Assembly: GCA_965249815.1 (NCBI GenBank) | Contig: CBDFMV010000002.1 | Span: 558,001 to 622,000 of the forward strand | Length of the DNA: 64,000 nt | Reading direction: 5' to 3' | Source of the DNA: JAJAZB01 sp965249815 | GTDB taxonomy: Bacteria > Bacteroidota > Bacteroidia > Cytophagales > Spirosomataceae | Shown: piece after piece, positions 16,171-23,987 of the stretch | Layout: each line of letters begins with the position of its first letter | How positions within the stretch are numbered: position 1 is the first letter of the stretch | The notes under the pieces: model-generated | Told to the model about the DNA's origin: nothing | What the model saw: only the letters and a program-made list of their open reading frames with translations | Database searches by the model: none | Position numbers and translations under genes: made by a program

Positions 16171-16349
16171 TACGCCGTGCCGTACTTTTTTCGGTGAAAA
16201 CTGTCCGAAAGGTAACTGATGCCGAAATAAATTGCCAATCGTGCTGTATCCTTAGAACGATTTTGGTATTTCAACCTGATGAACCGAAAATCATCCTACA
16301 ACGATGACCTTTGCCCCATTGTTTTCAACAACAAAATCGCTGCAGCATC

Positions 16350-17483
16350 ATGATCATCGGCGTTCCCAAAGAAATCAAAAACAACGAAAACCGCGTGGGT
16401 CTGACGCCCGCCGGTGTCGCTGAATTCCGCAAACACGGCCACGCTGTGTACATCCAGGCCAGCGCCGGGGAAGGCAGCGGCTTTCCCGACGAAGAATACG
16501 CCGAAGCCGGCGCCACGCTCCTCCCGACCATCGAAGCCGTGTACCACATCGCCGAGATGATCGTGAAGGTGAAAGAACCCATCGCCTCCGAATACCCGCT
16601 GATCCGGGAAGGGCAGTTGTTGTTCACCTACTTCCACTTCGCCTCGTCGGAAGAGCTCACCCACGCCATGATGCAGCGCGGGGCCGTGTGCCTGGCCTAC
16701 GAAACCGTCGAGAAAAAAGATCGCAGCCTGCCCCTGCTCGTGCCGATGAGCGAAGTGGCAGGCCGCATGGCGATTCAGGAAGGCGCAAAATACCTGGAAA
16801 AACCCATGAAAGGCCGGGGCATCCTGCTTGGCGGCGTGGCCGGAGTGAAACCCGCCAACGTGCTCATTCTGGGCGGCGGCATCGTGGGCACCCAGGCCGC
16901 CAAAATGGCCGCCGGACTCGGTTCCAACGTGACCATCGTGGACATCAGCCTGCCCCGCCTGCGCTACCTCGAAGACATCATGCCGGCCAACGTGGACACG
17001 GTCATGTCCAACGAATACAACATCCGCGAGTTGATCAAAACCGCCGACCTCATCGTGGGTGCGGTGCTGATTCCGGGCGCGAAAGCCCCGCACCTCATCA
17101 CCCGCGTCATGCTCAAGCTGATGAAACCAGGCACCGTGCTCGTCGACGTGGCCGTGGACCAGGGCGGCTGCATCGAAACCTGCACGCCCACCACCCACGA
17201 AAACCCGACGTTCATCATCGACGGCATCGTGCATTACTGCGTGGCCAACATGCCCGGCGCGGTGCCCTACACCAGCACGCTGGCGCTTACCAACGCCACA
17301 CTGCCCTACGCCATTCAACTGGCCAACAAAGGCTGGCAACGCGCCTGCTCAGAAAACGAGGAACTGAAAAAAGGCCTCAACGTCGTACACGGCAAGGTGG
17401 TGTACCGGGGCGTATCGGAAGCCTGGGGCCTGCCCCTCGACGACGTCAGCCGCGTGATGGCCGAAAGCGCACTGGTGGCCTGA
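16350..17483 (+). CDS. ald: Alanine dehydrogenase
   Basis: 377 residues starting MIIGVPKEIKNNENRVGL, which matches the canonical start; the longer frame from 16311 is not used. Substrate residues include the Lys in VKVKEP and the His in YFHFASS. The Rossmann motif GGGIVGTQAAKMA is followed by the acidic end VTIVDIS (NAD). It oxidises L-alanine to pyruvate and ammonia, or runs in reverse, as a cytoplasmic hexamer. The divergent Lrp/AsnC gene is the likely regulator, as in other bacteria. A perfect 20-bp hairpin begins directly after the stop. Confidence 0.96.
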   Translation: MIIGVPKEIKNNENRVGLTPAGVAEFRKHGHAVYIQASAGEGSGFPDEEYAEAGATLLPTIEAVYHIAEMIVKVKEPIASEYPLIREGQLLFTYFHFASSEELTHAMMQRGAVCLAYETVEKKDRSLPLLVPMSEVAGRMAIQEGAKYLEKPMKGRGILLGGVAGVKPANVLILGGGIVGTQAAKMAAGLGSNVTIVDISLPRLRYLEDIMPANVDTVMSNEYNIRELIKTADLIVGAVLIPGAKAPHLITRVMLKLMKPGTVLVDVAVDQGGCIETCTPTTHENPTFIIDGIVHYCVANMPGAVPYTSTLALTNATLPYAIQLANKGWQRACSENEELKKGLNVVHGKVVYRGVSEAWGLPLDDVSRVMAESALVA

Positions 17484-17543
17484 CCGAAGCAGGAGGCCAG
17501 CCGTTTCGGGCCGTGCGTGGGCACGGCTGGCCTCCTGCTTCGG
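17484..17543. repeat. Perfect 20-bp inverted repeat after ald
   Basis: Arm 17484-17503 pairs exactly with 17524-17543, loop 20 bases, starting at the base after the ald stop codon. No T-tract follows directly, and a canonical terminator lies 45 bases further on. Confidence 0.85.
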
Positions 17544-17588
17544 TTGGTAACCCTATTTTTTAGCAGGTTATTTCATCGAACAAACAGA

Positions 17589-17616
17589 CCCGTCCCGAGC
17601 ACTCGGACGGGTTTTT
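17589..17616 (+). terminator. Intrinsic terminator before the Uma2 gene
   Basis: CCCGTCCCGAG / CTCGGACGGG (one bulged C) is followed by TTTTTGTTTTT. Confidence 0.85.
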
Positions 17617-17635
17617 GTTTTTGGGTGGGATGGGT

Positions 17636-17643
17636 TACTTTTG
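17636..17643 (+). promoter_or_regulatory. -7 promoter element for the Uma2 gene
   Basis: TACTTTTG, 16 bases before the ATG at 17660. Its position inside the longer possible frame supports the later start. Confidence 0.6.
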
Positions 17644-17659
17644 GGAAAATGCCGTTGCC

Positions 17660-18265
17660 ATGCTGACCGAAGCGATTGAACGAAGAGGACTTTTCACGCT
17701 GAACCTGTTGCCGCACTGGGCTTCGGAGGACAATTTCTTTGAATTCTGCCAACTCAACAAAAACCTCCGGTTCGAGCGCGCAGCAACCGGGGAAATCATC
17801 GTCATGCCACCCACCGGAAGCGATACAAGCGCCTCGAACAACCAACTAAATTTTGAACTGGAGTTCTGGAATCGCCAGACCGGAAGTCAGGGCGTGACGT
17901 TCGACTCCAGCGGCGGGTTCACGTTGCCCGACACGTCGGTGAAAGCCGCCGATGCCACCTGGATACGCAGAGCGCGCTGGCTCGCCCTGCCCCTCGAAGA
18001 CCGCAAAAAATTTGCACCCATCGCCCCGGATTTTGTCATCGAACTGATGTCGGAAAACGACAAACTGGGCGAAAGCCAGGAAAAAATGGCGGAGTGGATG
18101 GACAACGGCGTGCGCCTCGGCTGGCTGATTGACCCAAAGCAGGAGAAAGTTTTCATCTATCGCCCCGAAGGCTTGGTTTCCATCGTGGAAGGTTTTGACA
18201 AAACGGTTTCGGGGGAGGAAGTTTTGGTGGAGTTTGAGTTGAGGTTGGAGCGGTTGCGGGTTTGA
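17660..18265 (+). CDS. Uma2 family (DUF820) PD-(D/E)XK nuclease-fold protein
   Basis: 201 residues. The Uma2 core is visible: NLRFERAATGEIIVMPPTGSDTS, then SGGFTLPDTSVKAADATWI with the Asp of the nuclease fold, and APDFVIELMSENDKLGESQEKMAEWMDNGVRLGWLIDP with the E-x-n motif. The fold is that of restriction-type endonucleases, but the role of the family is unknown; it is abundant in cyanobacteria and Bacteroidota and often found singly. Two small genes follow in the same direction with overlaps or very short gaps, so a three-gene unit is possible. Confidence 0.9.
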   Translation: MLTEAIERRGLFTLNLLPHWASEDNFFEFCQLNKNLRFERAATGEIIVMPPTGSDTSASNNQLNFELEFWNRQTGSQGVTFDSSGGFTLPDTSVKAADATWIRRARWLALPLEDRKKFAPIAPDFVIELMSENDKLGESQEKMAEWMDNGVRLGWLIDPKQEKVFIYRPEGLVSIVEGFDKTVSGEEVLVEFELRLERLRV

Positions 18266-18285
18266 AGCATTTAAACCACCGAATC

Positions 18286-18486
18286 ATGGATGCCAAAAAG
18301 CGGTCAGAGTACATTCAGTTGCGGGCGAAAGTGATGGAGATGTTGAAAGAAACTGATGACCGAATTTTAGAATATCGACACGAAGATAATGACGCCGACT
18401 TTCGTTTTTTAATCAACAAAGCGATCAATTACCGAAACGTAATCATAAAAATTAACCAAGAATTAAACGAAGAAAGCCATGATTGA
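18286..18486 (+). CDS. Small charged hypothetical protein
   Basis: 66 residues from the ATG at 18286; a TTG at 18262 overlapping the Uma2 stop is an alternative. It is rich in charged residues and predicted helical (RSEYIQLRAKVMEMLKETDDRILEY, then RFLINKAINYRNVIIKINQEL). No known domain is recognised. Composition is more AT-rich than the neighbours. Its last 8 bases overlap the start of the next small gene, which indicates translational coupling. Confidence 0.6.
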   Translation: MDAKKRSEYIQLRAKVMEMLKETDDRILEYRHEDNDADFRFLINKAINYRNVIIKINQELNEESHD

Positions 18487-18709
18487 GCAAGCAAAAAAAT
18501 TCCTGAGCCAAATCGAGATGGCGGCTTCTCAAACTGAAAAGAAGCGTGCGACTGATGAGTTGCGGGCGTTTTACAGAACGCTGAGTGAGGAAGAGTACCA
18601 ATTGGTTAAGGAAAAATTGCTGACGCCCCGGTTGAACGAACTCAAAAAACGAATGGCGGAGTTGGACGAATTGATTGAGGACGTATTTTCAAAAGAAGCC
18701 GTTCGTTGA
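18479..18709 (+). CDS. Small coiled-coil hypothetical protein
   Basis: 76 residues, helical throughout, with heptad-like spacing in the C-terminal half (LLTPRLNELKKRMAELDELI). It overlaps the previous gene by 8 bases. No family recognised. The two small products could form a complex with each other or with the Uma2 protein; this is only suggested by the gene order. Confidence 0.6.
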   Translation: MIEQAKKFLSQIEMAASQTEKKRATDELRAFYRTLSEEEYQLVKEKLLTPRLNELKKRMAELDELIEDVFSKEAVR

Positions 18710-18716
18710 TTTTCAA

Positions 18717-18737
18717 GTTTGTACGACGTTTACAAAC
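18717..18737. terminator. Weak hairpin between convergent genes
   Basis: GTTTGTA / TACAAAC with a 7-base loop. No long T-tract; it may end either the small-gene unit or the MFS gene. Confidence 0.35.
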
Positions 18738-18763
18738 GCCCATCGGTTTCAACTACGCTTTTT

Positions 18764-19936
18764 TCACACAAACGCCGCCGACTTCCGAAACGTCATGTAC
18801 CCCAGCGCCAGGGCGGCCATGCCCGCCGAAATGTAAAAGTTGATGGCAAAATTGGCCGGGTTGCCCGCGTAGAGCGTGCCCGAGGTGTAGGCTCCCAACC
18901 CAATCCCCAGTTCGAGCGCGATGTACATCGTGGCGATGGCTTTGCCCCGGTTGTCGTCGTCACTGAGGTCCACCGTCCAGGCGGTGATGGTGGGCGTGTT
19001 CATGCCGCTGGCCAGCCCGAACAGCACCGCCGCGACCAGCAGCGTACTGACCGAATTGGCCCCCGCCAGCAGCAGCAGCGACACCACCAGTGCCAGCGCC
19101 GCAACCCGCAGCACCCGCACCCGCCCGTAGCGGTCTGAACTTTTGCTTGCCACGAGGCGAATCAGCAGCGCCGCCGCCGTGTACACGGCAAAAAACAGCC
19201 CTTTGTTCGACAGGCCGAGGTGGTCGCTCAAATCGGGCGCGAGCGTAACCACCGCGCCGTAGGAGTACGAAATCAACAACATCACGATGAACGTTGCCAG
19301 CACTTTTGGCTCGAACAAATCGCTTTTTTCGAGCACCAAATGCTTCGGATGGAAGCGTTCACGGTCATCGAGGGTTTCTTTCATCCGCCATAAAATCAGG
19401 ATGGACAGCAGCGCGAAACCCGAGGAAACGTAAAACATCATGTCCAGCCCGAACCACTGCGCCAGGTAGCTCCCCAGCGGCGGCCCGCCCGACATGCCGA
19501 TGCTTTGGGCGATGCCCAGCGTACCCAGCGCCTCGCCCCGTCGGTTTTCCGGAATCAAATCGGCCACGTAGGCCGAGGTCGCCGTGGGTTTGAAACCCGT
19601 CGAAAAACCGTGAATCAGCCGGAGAAACAGGAAGCCCGAAACCGTCGAAATGACGGGGTACAGCAGCCCGCACACGAAGCACACCAGCGAGCCAAAGGCC
19701 ATGATCGGCACTCGCCCGATGGTGTCGGTGAGTTTTCCGGAAAAGGGTCGCGAAAGGCCCGCCGTGAGCGTAAACAGGCTCACAATCAGCCCGATGTACT
19801 GCGCCCCGCCGAGGCTGCGCAGGTAGCCCGGCAGTTCGGGCATAATCATGTTAAAACTGGCCGTGAAAAGGAAGTTGCTGGCGCAGAGCAGCCAGAACTG
19901 AGTGCCGTACAGTCGTCGTCTCGGTTCGGAATCCAT
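18764..19936 (-). CDS. MFS transporter
   Basis: 390 residues with about 12 hydrophobic segments. The MFS loop 2-3 motif appears as GKLTDTIGRVPIM (residues about 68-80), and the equivalent in the second half as ASKSSDRYGRVRVL. The short soluble N-terminus is typical of drug/H+ antiporter or sugar efflux groups. It would export a small molecule across the inner membrane using the proton gradient. No regulator lies next to it and the substrate is unknown. Confidence 0.9.
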   Translation of the reverse strand: MDSEPRRRLYGTQFWLLCASNFLFTASFNMIMPELPGYLRSLGGAQYIGLIVSLFTLTAGLSRPFSGKLTDTIGRVPIMAFGSLVCFVCGLLYPVISTVSGFLFLRLIHGFSTGFKPTATSAYVADLIPENRRGEALGTLGIAQSIGMSGGPPLGSYLAQWFGLDMMFYVSSGFALLSILILWRMKETLDDRERFHPKHLVLEKSDLFEPKVLATFIVMLLISYSYGAVVTLAPDLSDHLGLSNKGLFFAVYTAAALLIRLVASKSSDRYGRVRVLRVAALALVVSLLLLAGANSVSTLLVAAVLFGLASGMNTPTITAWTVDLSDDDNRGKAIATMYIALELGIGLGAYTSGTLYAGNPANFAINFYISAGMAALALGYMTFRKSAAFV

Positions 19937-19950
19937 TCGTTCACCTCCAG

Positions 19951-20017
19951 CGTGCCACCGGTCTCCGTAGCACGTTTCATTTTTACCCGCCGTCGTGCCA
20001 CGGAGACCGGTGGCACG
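19951..20017. repeat. Perfect 18-bp inverted repeat between the methyltransferase and MFS genes
   Basis: CGTGCCACCGGTCTCCGT (19951-19968) pairs exactly with 20000-20017. The right arm also contains a nested palindrome (GTGCCA / TGGCAC). Downstream of the rRNA methyltransferase gene and upstream of the MFS start; no T-tract. Confidence 0.85.
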
Positions 20018-20030
20018 ACACCCAACAAAT

Positions 20031-21284
20031 CTACTCCACTTCCAGCACCAGCCCTTTCAAATAACTGCCTTCGGGGTGAAACGCGTTGACGGGGTGGTCG
20101 GGAGCCTGAGAAAGTTGGTGAAGCACCCGCACGGGCCGTCCGGCTTCGAGCGCCGCCGCCACGACGGTGTTGTAAAACAGTTCGCGGTCCACCACCTGCG
20201 AGCAGGAAAACGTGAACAGAATCCCCCCCGGTGCCAGCCTCCTGATTCCCTCGGCGTTGAGCCGCTTGTAACCCTGCACGGCCCGGTGGCGGGCTTCGAG
20301 GCTTTTGGCAAACGCGGGCGGGTCGAGTACGATGAGGTCGTACGGGTGATCGCCGTGCGACGGACCGTGGGCCTTGAGGAATTTCTGCACGTCGTCGGTG
20401 AAGGCTTCATGCGGAGCGGTTTGACCAAAATTCGCTTCGACGTTTTGGTTCGTAAGTCCGATGGCTTTCGATGAGGCATCCACCGAATGCACGAGTTCGG
20501 CCCCCGCCGCGAGGGCGTAAATCGAAAAACCACCGGAGTAGCAAAACGCGTTGAGCACCCGCTTGCCGGGCGCGTAGCGAGCCAGCAGGGCGCGGTTCTC
20601 GCGCTGATCGAGGAAAAAGCCGGTTTTCTGGCCCGTTTCCCAATCGATTAAAAAGAGGCGTCCGTTTTCGCGGATGGGGTGGGGCCGGGCCGGGGCTTCG
20701 CCGACCAGATACCCGTTCTGCACCGACGCGGCGTAGCGGTCGGGCAGGGTTTCGACGCTTTTGTCAAAAATAACTTTCAACTCAGCGCCGTAAACCGCCT
20801 GCAAGGCTTCGGCCAGTTGGTGTCGCTGCCGGTGCATGCCCACCGAGTGCGCCTGGAGCACGGCCACGCCGTCGTACCAGTCCACGACGAGGCCGGGCAA
20901 GCCGTCGCCTTCGCCGTGAACGAGCCGGTAGGCGGTCGTGTCGGTCAGGTTGAGCAGCCCACGGATGCGCCGGGCCTCGGTCAGTTTTTGGGCGAAAAAG
21001 TCGGCGTTCAGTTCGACGGGCTGCCAGGAAAGCAGCTTGACGGCAATCGAGCCTTCGTGAAAATGGCCCGTGGCGAGGAAGTTTTTCCGGGAATCGAACA
21101 CCTGTACCACGTCGCCGTCGGCGGGTCGGCCTTCGATGCTGGCGACCGCGCCCGAGAAAATCCAGGGGTGAAACCGGCGGACGAAACTTTCCTTGCCGGG
21201 TTTTAAAATGATGGCGGTCGACGTGGATGCGGATTTCGGATTGGCGATTGCGGACTGGACGGAAGCAGGATTCGATTTGCCCAT
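20031..21284 (-). CDS. rlmI: Class I SAM-dependent rRNA methyltransferase, RlmI-like
   Basis: 417 residues from the ATG complementary to 21282-21284. N-terminal PUA-like domain (HPWIFSGAVASIEG), central RlmI domain, then the methyltransferase: DWETGQKTGFFLDQRENR, VLNAFCYSGGFSIYALAAGA (SAM loop) and VLDPPAFAKS (catalytic region). RlmI methylates C5 of cytosine 1962 in 23S rRNA; the family also has other targets. About 20 N-terminal residues before the conserved AIILKPGKESFV are encoded partly by an arm of the inverted repeat 21232-21338. A -7 promoter ends 4 bases before the ATG, which suggests a leaderless mRNA. Confidence 0.88.
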   Translation of the reverse strand: MGKSNPASVQSAIANPKSASTSTAIILKPGKESFVRRFHPWIFSGAVASIEGRPADGDVVQVFDSRKNFLATGHFHEGSIAVKLLSWQPVELNADFFAQKLTEARRIRGLLNLTDTTAYRLVHGEGDGLPGLVVDWYDGVAVLQAHSVGMHRQRHQLAEALQAVYGAELKVIFDKSVETLPDRYAASVQNGYLVGEAPARPHPIRENGRLFLIDWETGQKTGFFLDQRENRALLARYAPGKRVLNAFCYSGGFSIYALAAGAELVHSVDASSKAIGLTNQNVEANFGQTAPHEAFTDDVQKFLKAHGPSHGDHPYDLIVLDPPAFAKSLEARHRAVQGYKRLNAEGIRRLAPGGILFTFSCSQVVDRELFYNTVVAAALEAGRPVRVLHQLSQAPDHPVNAFHPEGSYLKGLVLEVE

Positions 21285-21338
21285 TCGGCAAAGGTACCAT
21301 CCCAACCTTCTTTAATCCGCAATCGCCAATCCGAAATC
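21232..21338. repeat. Perfect 23-bp inverted repeat, one arm inside the rlmI reading frame
   Basis: Arm 21232-21254 pairs exactly with 21316-21338; loop 61 bases. The left arm encodes part of the N-terminal extension of the methyltransferase and the right arm lies just past the stop of the S1/P1-like gene. The rlmI promoter sits in the loop. Confidence 0.85.
21289..21296 (-). promoter_or_regulatory. -7 promoter element for rlmI, leaderless layout
   Basis: TACCTTTG on the minus strand is followed by CCGA and then the ATG at 21284. Transcription in this clade usually starts a few bases after the motif, so the ATG would be at or near +1. Confidence 0.6.
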
Positions 21339-21342
21339 GCAC

Positions 21343-22365
21343 TTAATCCTCCGGTCGCACCTTCGCTTTCAGCTTCGGGTCGGGTTGTTTTTTAGCCTCG
21401 TCGTCCTCGTTGGGCAGCAGCTTGTCGGGCAGGTTGTTCAAATCCGGCTGGCCCGCTTCCACCCAGCACGTATACCAGAAATCGCCGATGCAGCGAATGG
21501 CTCCGCGCATTTGCCGCTCCACCTGCCGGTTGAGCAGGGCGTGGTAGCGTTCCGAAAAATCCCGCGAATACACCTTTACGTTCTGACCATTGCGCTCCTC
21601 GAAACCGAATTTGCGGGTTGGGCCAAGTTGCGCCGTGGCTTCTTTTTCAAAAAGAAAAACCGAGTCGAGGGCGGCATGAGCCTGCCGAACGGCATCCCAG
21701 ATGCGCTGGTGGGGTTTTTCGAGAAATTGCGCCGGACCGACGAAGAAATCGTACTGCGTGGCGTATAATTCGGGGAGTCGGCTTTCCCAAAACGCGTGAA
21801 TGCCCTGCTGGTTGGTCAACTGGCCGTTGTAGTTGCGCGTGGTGTGCAGCGGCACGTGGGCATCGGCGATGTAATGGCCCAGTTCGGCGGAAAGCCGGAG
21901 AATGCGTCGGGCGTCGTGGTCGCGGAACGCCGCCGTCAACTGAAACCGCATTCGCTGGACGTGCCAGGGCACGAGGCCGTGCGCCCGCAGGCTGTCTTCG
22001 GTAAAAAAGGCCACGGCGTCGTTCCAGAACGGTTTCGCCCACACGCTGTCGCCGTAACTTTCGAGATCGATAAAGTGGCGTGGGGCTTCGTCGGGTACCA
22101 CGTTGCGGCGCTGGTCGGGGTTGGTGGCCGCGTCCATGAGGTAAAGCAGGTTCTTTTTGTAAAACCCAATCATTTCCGGCGGCAGCGTGAAAATGGCCAG
22201 GCGGTTGATGCGCTGATGCGCATAAAAGCCCCACAACGGACGTTGCCAGGCGGGTTGTACGCGTTGGGCGTTGGGAATTGGGGCGAGTTGCGGTAAAAAG
22301 TCATTCTGAAAAGGCAGGAGCAGGCTGAAAACGAGGGCTGAACCAGTGATTTTCATGGTTTTCAT
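21343..22365 (-). CDS. S1/P1 nuclease / zinc phospholipase C superfamily protein, secreted
   Basis: 340 residues, with an N-terminal hydrophobic signal (TGSALVFSLLLPF); an ATG three codons later is an alternative start. Trinuclear zinc ligands of the superfamily are visible in order: WGFYAHQRINR, HFIDLESYG, ELGHYIADAHVPLHTT (the G-H-x3-D-x3-P-x-H pattern) and HAFWE. Members cleave single-stranded nucleic acids or phospholipids outside the cytoplasm. The C-terminal tail is Lys/Asp-rich and low in complexity. Which substrate applies cannot be read from sequence. Confidence 0.85.
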   Translation of the reverse strand: MKTMKITGSALVFSLLLPFQNDFLPQLAPIPNAQRVQPAWQRPLWGFYAHQRINRLAIFTLPPEMIGFYKKNLLYLMDAATNPDQRRNVVPDEAPRHFIDLESYGDSVWAKPFWNDAVAFFTEDSLRAHGLVPWHVQRMRFQLTAAFRDHDARRILRLSAELGHYIADAHVPLHTTRNYNGQLTNQQGIHAFWESRLPELYATQYDFFVGPAQFLEKPHQRIWDAVRQAHAALDSVFLFEKEATAQLGPTRKFGFEERNGQNVKVYSRDFSERYHALLNRQVERQMRGAIRCIGDFWYTCWVEAGQPDLNNLPDKLLPNEDDEAKKQPDPKLKAKVRPED

Positions 22366-22386
22366 GGCAGAAAATGGGGGCGGGCG

Positions 22387-22417
22387 TTTGACTTTTGAGG
22401 AAAATCGTCTACTTTTG
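22387..22417 (+). promoter_or_regulatory. Complete promoter of rpsT
   Basis: TTTG (-33, 22387-22390), a 19-base spacer, and TACTTTTG (-7, 22410-22417). The ATG of rpsT is at 22460, leaving a leader of roughly 35 bases in which S20 could autoregulate. Confidence 0.75.
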
Positions 22418-22459
22418 CGGACTCATTTTCAGGAACCAACTTTATTCGGGTTATAAAAC

Positions 22460-22732
22460 ATGGCAAACCACAAATCGGCTCTGAAGCGCATCCGGGCCAA
22501 CGAAGCCAAACGCCTGCGCAACCGGTACCAGCACAAAACCACGCGCACGTTCATCAAGAAACTCCGCGCATCAACCGATAAAGTCGAGGCTTTCGATCTG
22601 TACAAAAAAGTAGCTTCGATGCTCGACAAACTGGCCAAGAAGAACATCATCCACCGGAACAAAGCGGCCAACAACAAGTCGAAACTGGCGAAACTCGTCA
22701 ATTCGCTGGCTCCGGCCGCCGCCGCTGCGTAA
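22460..22732 (+). CDS. rpsT: 30S ribosomal protein S20
   Basis: 90 residues, start MANHKSALKRIRANEAKRL, the S20 signature. It is a basic helical protein that binds the 5' domain of 16S rRNA early in 30S assembly. The end is an Ala run (SLAPAAAAA). It has its own promoter and terminator and so is monocistronic. Directly after the stop there is a one-sided repeat of the word GCACCTAA (22734-22762). Confidence 0.98.
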   Translation: MANHKSALKRIRANEAKRLRNRYQHKTTRTFIKKLRASTDKVEAFDLYKKVASMLDKLAKKNIIHRNKAANNKSKLAKLVNSLAPAAAAA

Positions 22733-22733
22733 G

Positions 22734-22762
22734 CACCTAAAGCACCTACCTAAGGCACCTAA
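22734..22762. repeat. One-sided word repeat after rpsT
   Basis: GCACCTAAAGCACCTACC then AAGGCACCTAACC: three copies of GCACCTA in 29 bases, without a complementary arm. The style is that of the intergenic hairpin arms. Confidence 0.6.
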
Positions 22763-22773
22763 CCGTGGCAATA

Positions 22774-22803
22774 AAACGCTCCCGAGCCATCGGGGGCGTT
22801 TTT
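22774..22803 (+). terminator. Intrinsic terminator of rpsT
   Basis: AAACGCTCCCGA-GCCA-TCGGGGGCGTTT with one G-T pair, followed by a T run. Confidence 0.9.
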
Positions 22804-22927
22804 GTTGTGGGATGATGTTACGGAGTTTTGCCGGACCGGGCGAATTTTTCTGCCAAAACTTATTGAACGGTAACGGGTTAGTCGGTTCGCATTGCAAAGT
22901 TCGTGGCAAAAAAGCCCCTTCTGCTCC

Positions 22928-23629
22928 ATGGAACCCTACACCCCCGCGCCGCTTGGCATTAAAAGCTGGGCCGAAGAAGACCGGCCCCGCGAAAAGCTAC
23001 TCCTGAAAGGCAAAGCCGCCCTTTCCGACGCCGAATTGCTCGGCATCCTCATCAATTCAGGCACACCCCAACTGACGGCGGTGGACATCGCGAAGGAAAT
23101 TCTCCGAAAAACGGAAAACGACCTCAACCAACTGGCGAAGCTGACCGTCAAGGATTTGGGAAAATTCAAGGGAATCGGCGAAGCACGAGCCATCACCATC
23201 GTGGCCGCGCTCGAACTGGGGCGGCGGCGGAAAGAAACCGAATCGCGCGAGAAACCAAAAATCACCTGCTCACGCGACGGCTTCGACGTGCTGCGGCCTT
23301 ACCTGATGGACCTGCCGCACGAGGAATTCTGGGTGATTTTACTCAACCGCGCCAACCAGGTCATTCGGCCCGTGCAGGTATCGGCGGGGGGCGTGTCGGG
23401 CACGGTGGCCGACCCGAAAATCATTTTCAAAGTGGCGCTGGAGCACCTGGCCAGCAGCGTGATTCTGGCCCATAACCACCCGTCGGGCAACCTCCAGCCC
23501 AGCCAGGCCGACAAGGATTTAACGCGCAAACTCAAAGCCGCAGGGCAACTTCTCGACCTGCCCGTACTCGACCACCTCATCCTGAGCGACAAAGCGTACC
23601 TGAGTTTTGCGGATGAGGGGCTGCTTTAG
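22928..23629 (+). CDS. radC: RadC-family JAB1/MPN protein
   Basis: 233 residues. N-terminal helix-hairpin-helix region (LLGILINSG, LGKFKGIGEARAITIVAALELG), then the JAB/MPN domain with Glu in HEEFWVILL and the zinc motif HNHPSGNLQPSQAD. RadC-type proteins were once linked to DNA repair; their molecular role is not settled. The start at 22928 gives the conserved MEPYTPAPLGIKSWAEEDRP opening. A long perfect hairpin follows 4 bases after the stop. Confidence 0.93.
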   Translation: MEPYTPAPLGIKSWAEEDRPREKLLLKGKAALSDAELLGILINSGTPQLTAVDIAKEILRKTENDLNQLAKLTVKDLGKFKGIGEARAITIVAALELGRRRKETESREKPKITCSRDGFDVLRPYLMDLPHEEFWVILLNRANQVIRPVQVSAGGVSGTVADPKIIFKVALEHLASSVILAHNHPSGNLQPSQADKDLTRKLKAAGQLLDLPVLDHLILSDKAYLSFADEGLL

Positions 23630-23632
23630 CCT

Positions 23633-23723
23633 GAACCAGGATTGGCCCGGATTTTAGGATTTGCAGGATTGCCAGTGAGGGCTTTTATCCTGCAAATCCT
23701 AAAATCCGGGCCAATCCTGGTTC
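23633..23723. repeat. Perfect 37-bp inverted repeat after radC
   Basis: Arm 23633-23669 pairs exactly with 23687-23723, loop 17 bases. The arm contains the word GGATT four times. It lies between radC and the convergent 54-residue membrane protein gene. No T-tract. The outer word CTGAACC also begins the hairpin at 28173. Confidence 0.95.
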
Positions 23724-23729
23724 AAACAA

Positions 23730-23894
23730 TCAGTGCTTGTTCTCTTTCTCCGGTGGCCAGTTTTCAAAGCGCTGGCTGTCGTCGTTGCGCTCCAGCCAGC
23801 GGCCCGTCAGAAACGAGCCGAACAACAGCGCGGCGTAGAACAACAGGACGAGCCAGGTCGGTAATTCGTGCGGCAGAACGTCGAGGAAAAGCAT
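23730..23894 (-). CDS. 54-residue single-pass membrane protein
   Basis: A short frame: MLFLDVLPHELPTWLVLLFY, then AALLFGSFLTGRWLERNDDS, then QRFENWPPEKENKH. A hydrophobic segment (residues about 11-30) is followed by a positively charged and acidic tail, so it would insert with the tail in the cytoplasm or as a signal anchor. No family recognised. It lies between the radC hairpin and hisB; the 93 bases to hisB suggest separate transcription or read-through from hisB, which is on the same strand upstream. Real coding is supported by codon use like the neighbours. Confidence 0.6.
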   Translation of the reverse strand: MLFLDVLPHELPTWLVLLFYAALLFGSFLTGRWLERNDDSQRFENWPPEKENKH

Positions 23895-23956
23895 GGCGAA
23901 GAAATTACGGGAACAAGTGATGCGAATCGGTGCCGCAAAAGTACGCGGCAGGGCTT

Positions 23957-23986
23957 AACTTTTCACGTTGAACTTTCCACTTTTCA
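23957..23986. repeat. One-sided word repeat after hisB
   Basis: ACTTTTCAC and ACTTTCCACTTTTCACT words in about 30 bases directly past the hisB stop, similar in style to the AAAGTGT words at 54330-54424. Confidence 0.5.
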
Positions 23987-23987
23987 C

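Noticed and set aside
16109..16349. Lrp binding sites and ald promoter in the divergent spacer
   Set aside because: Apart from a 9-bp inverted repeat I see no motif close enough to TAnnTTTG or to a known Lrp site to name positions.
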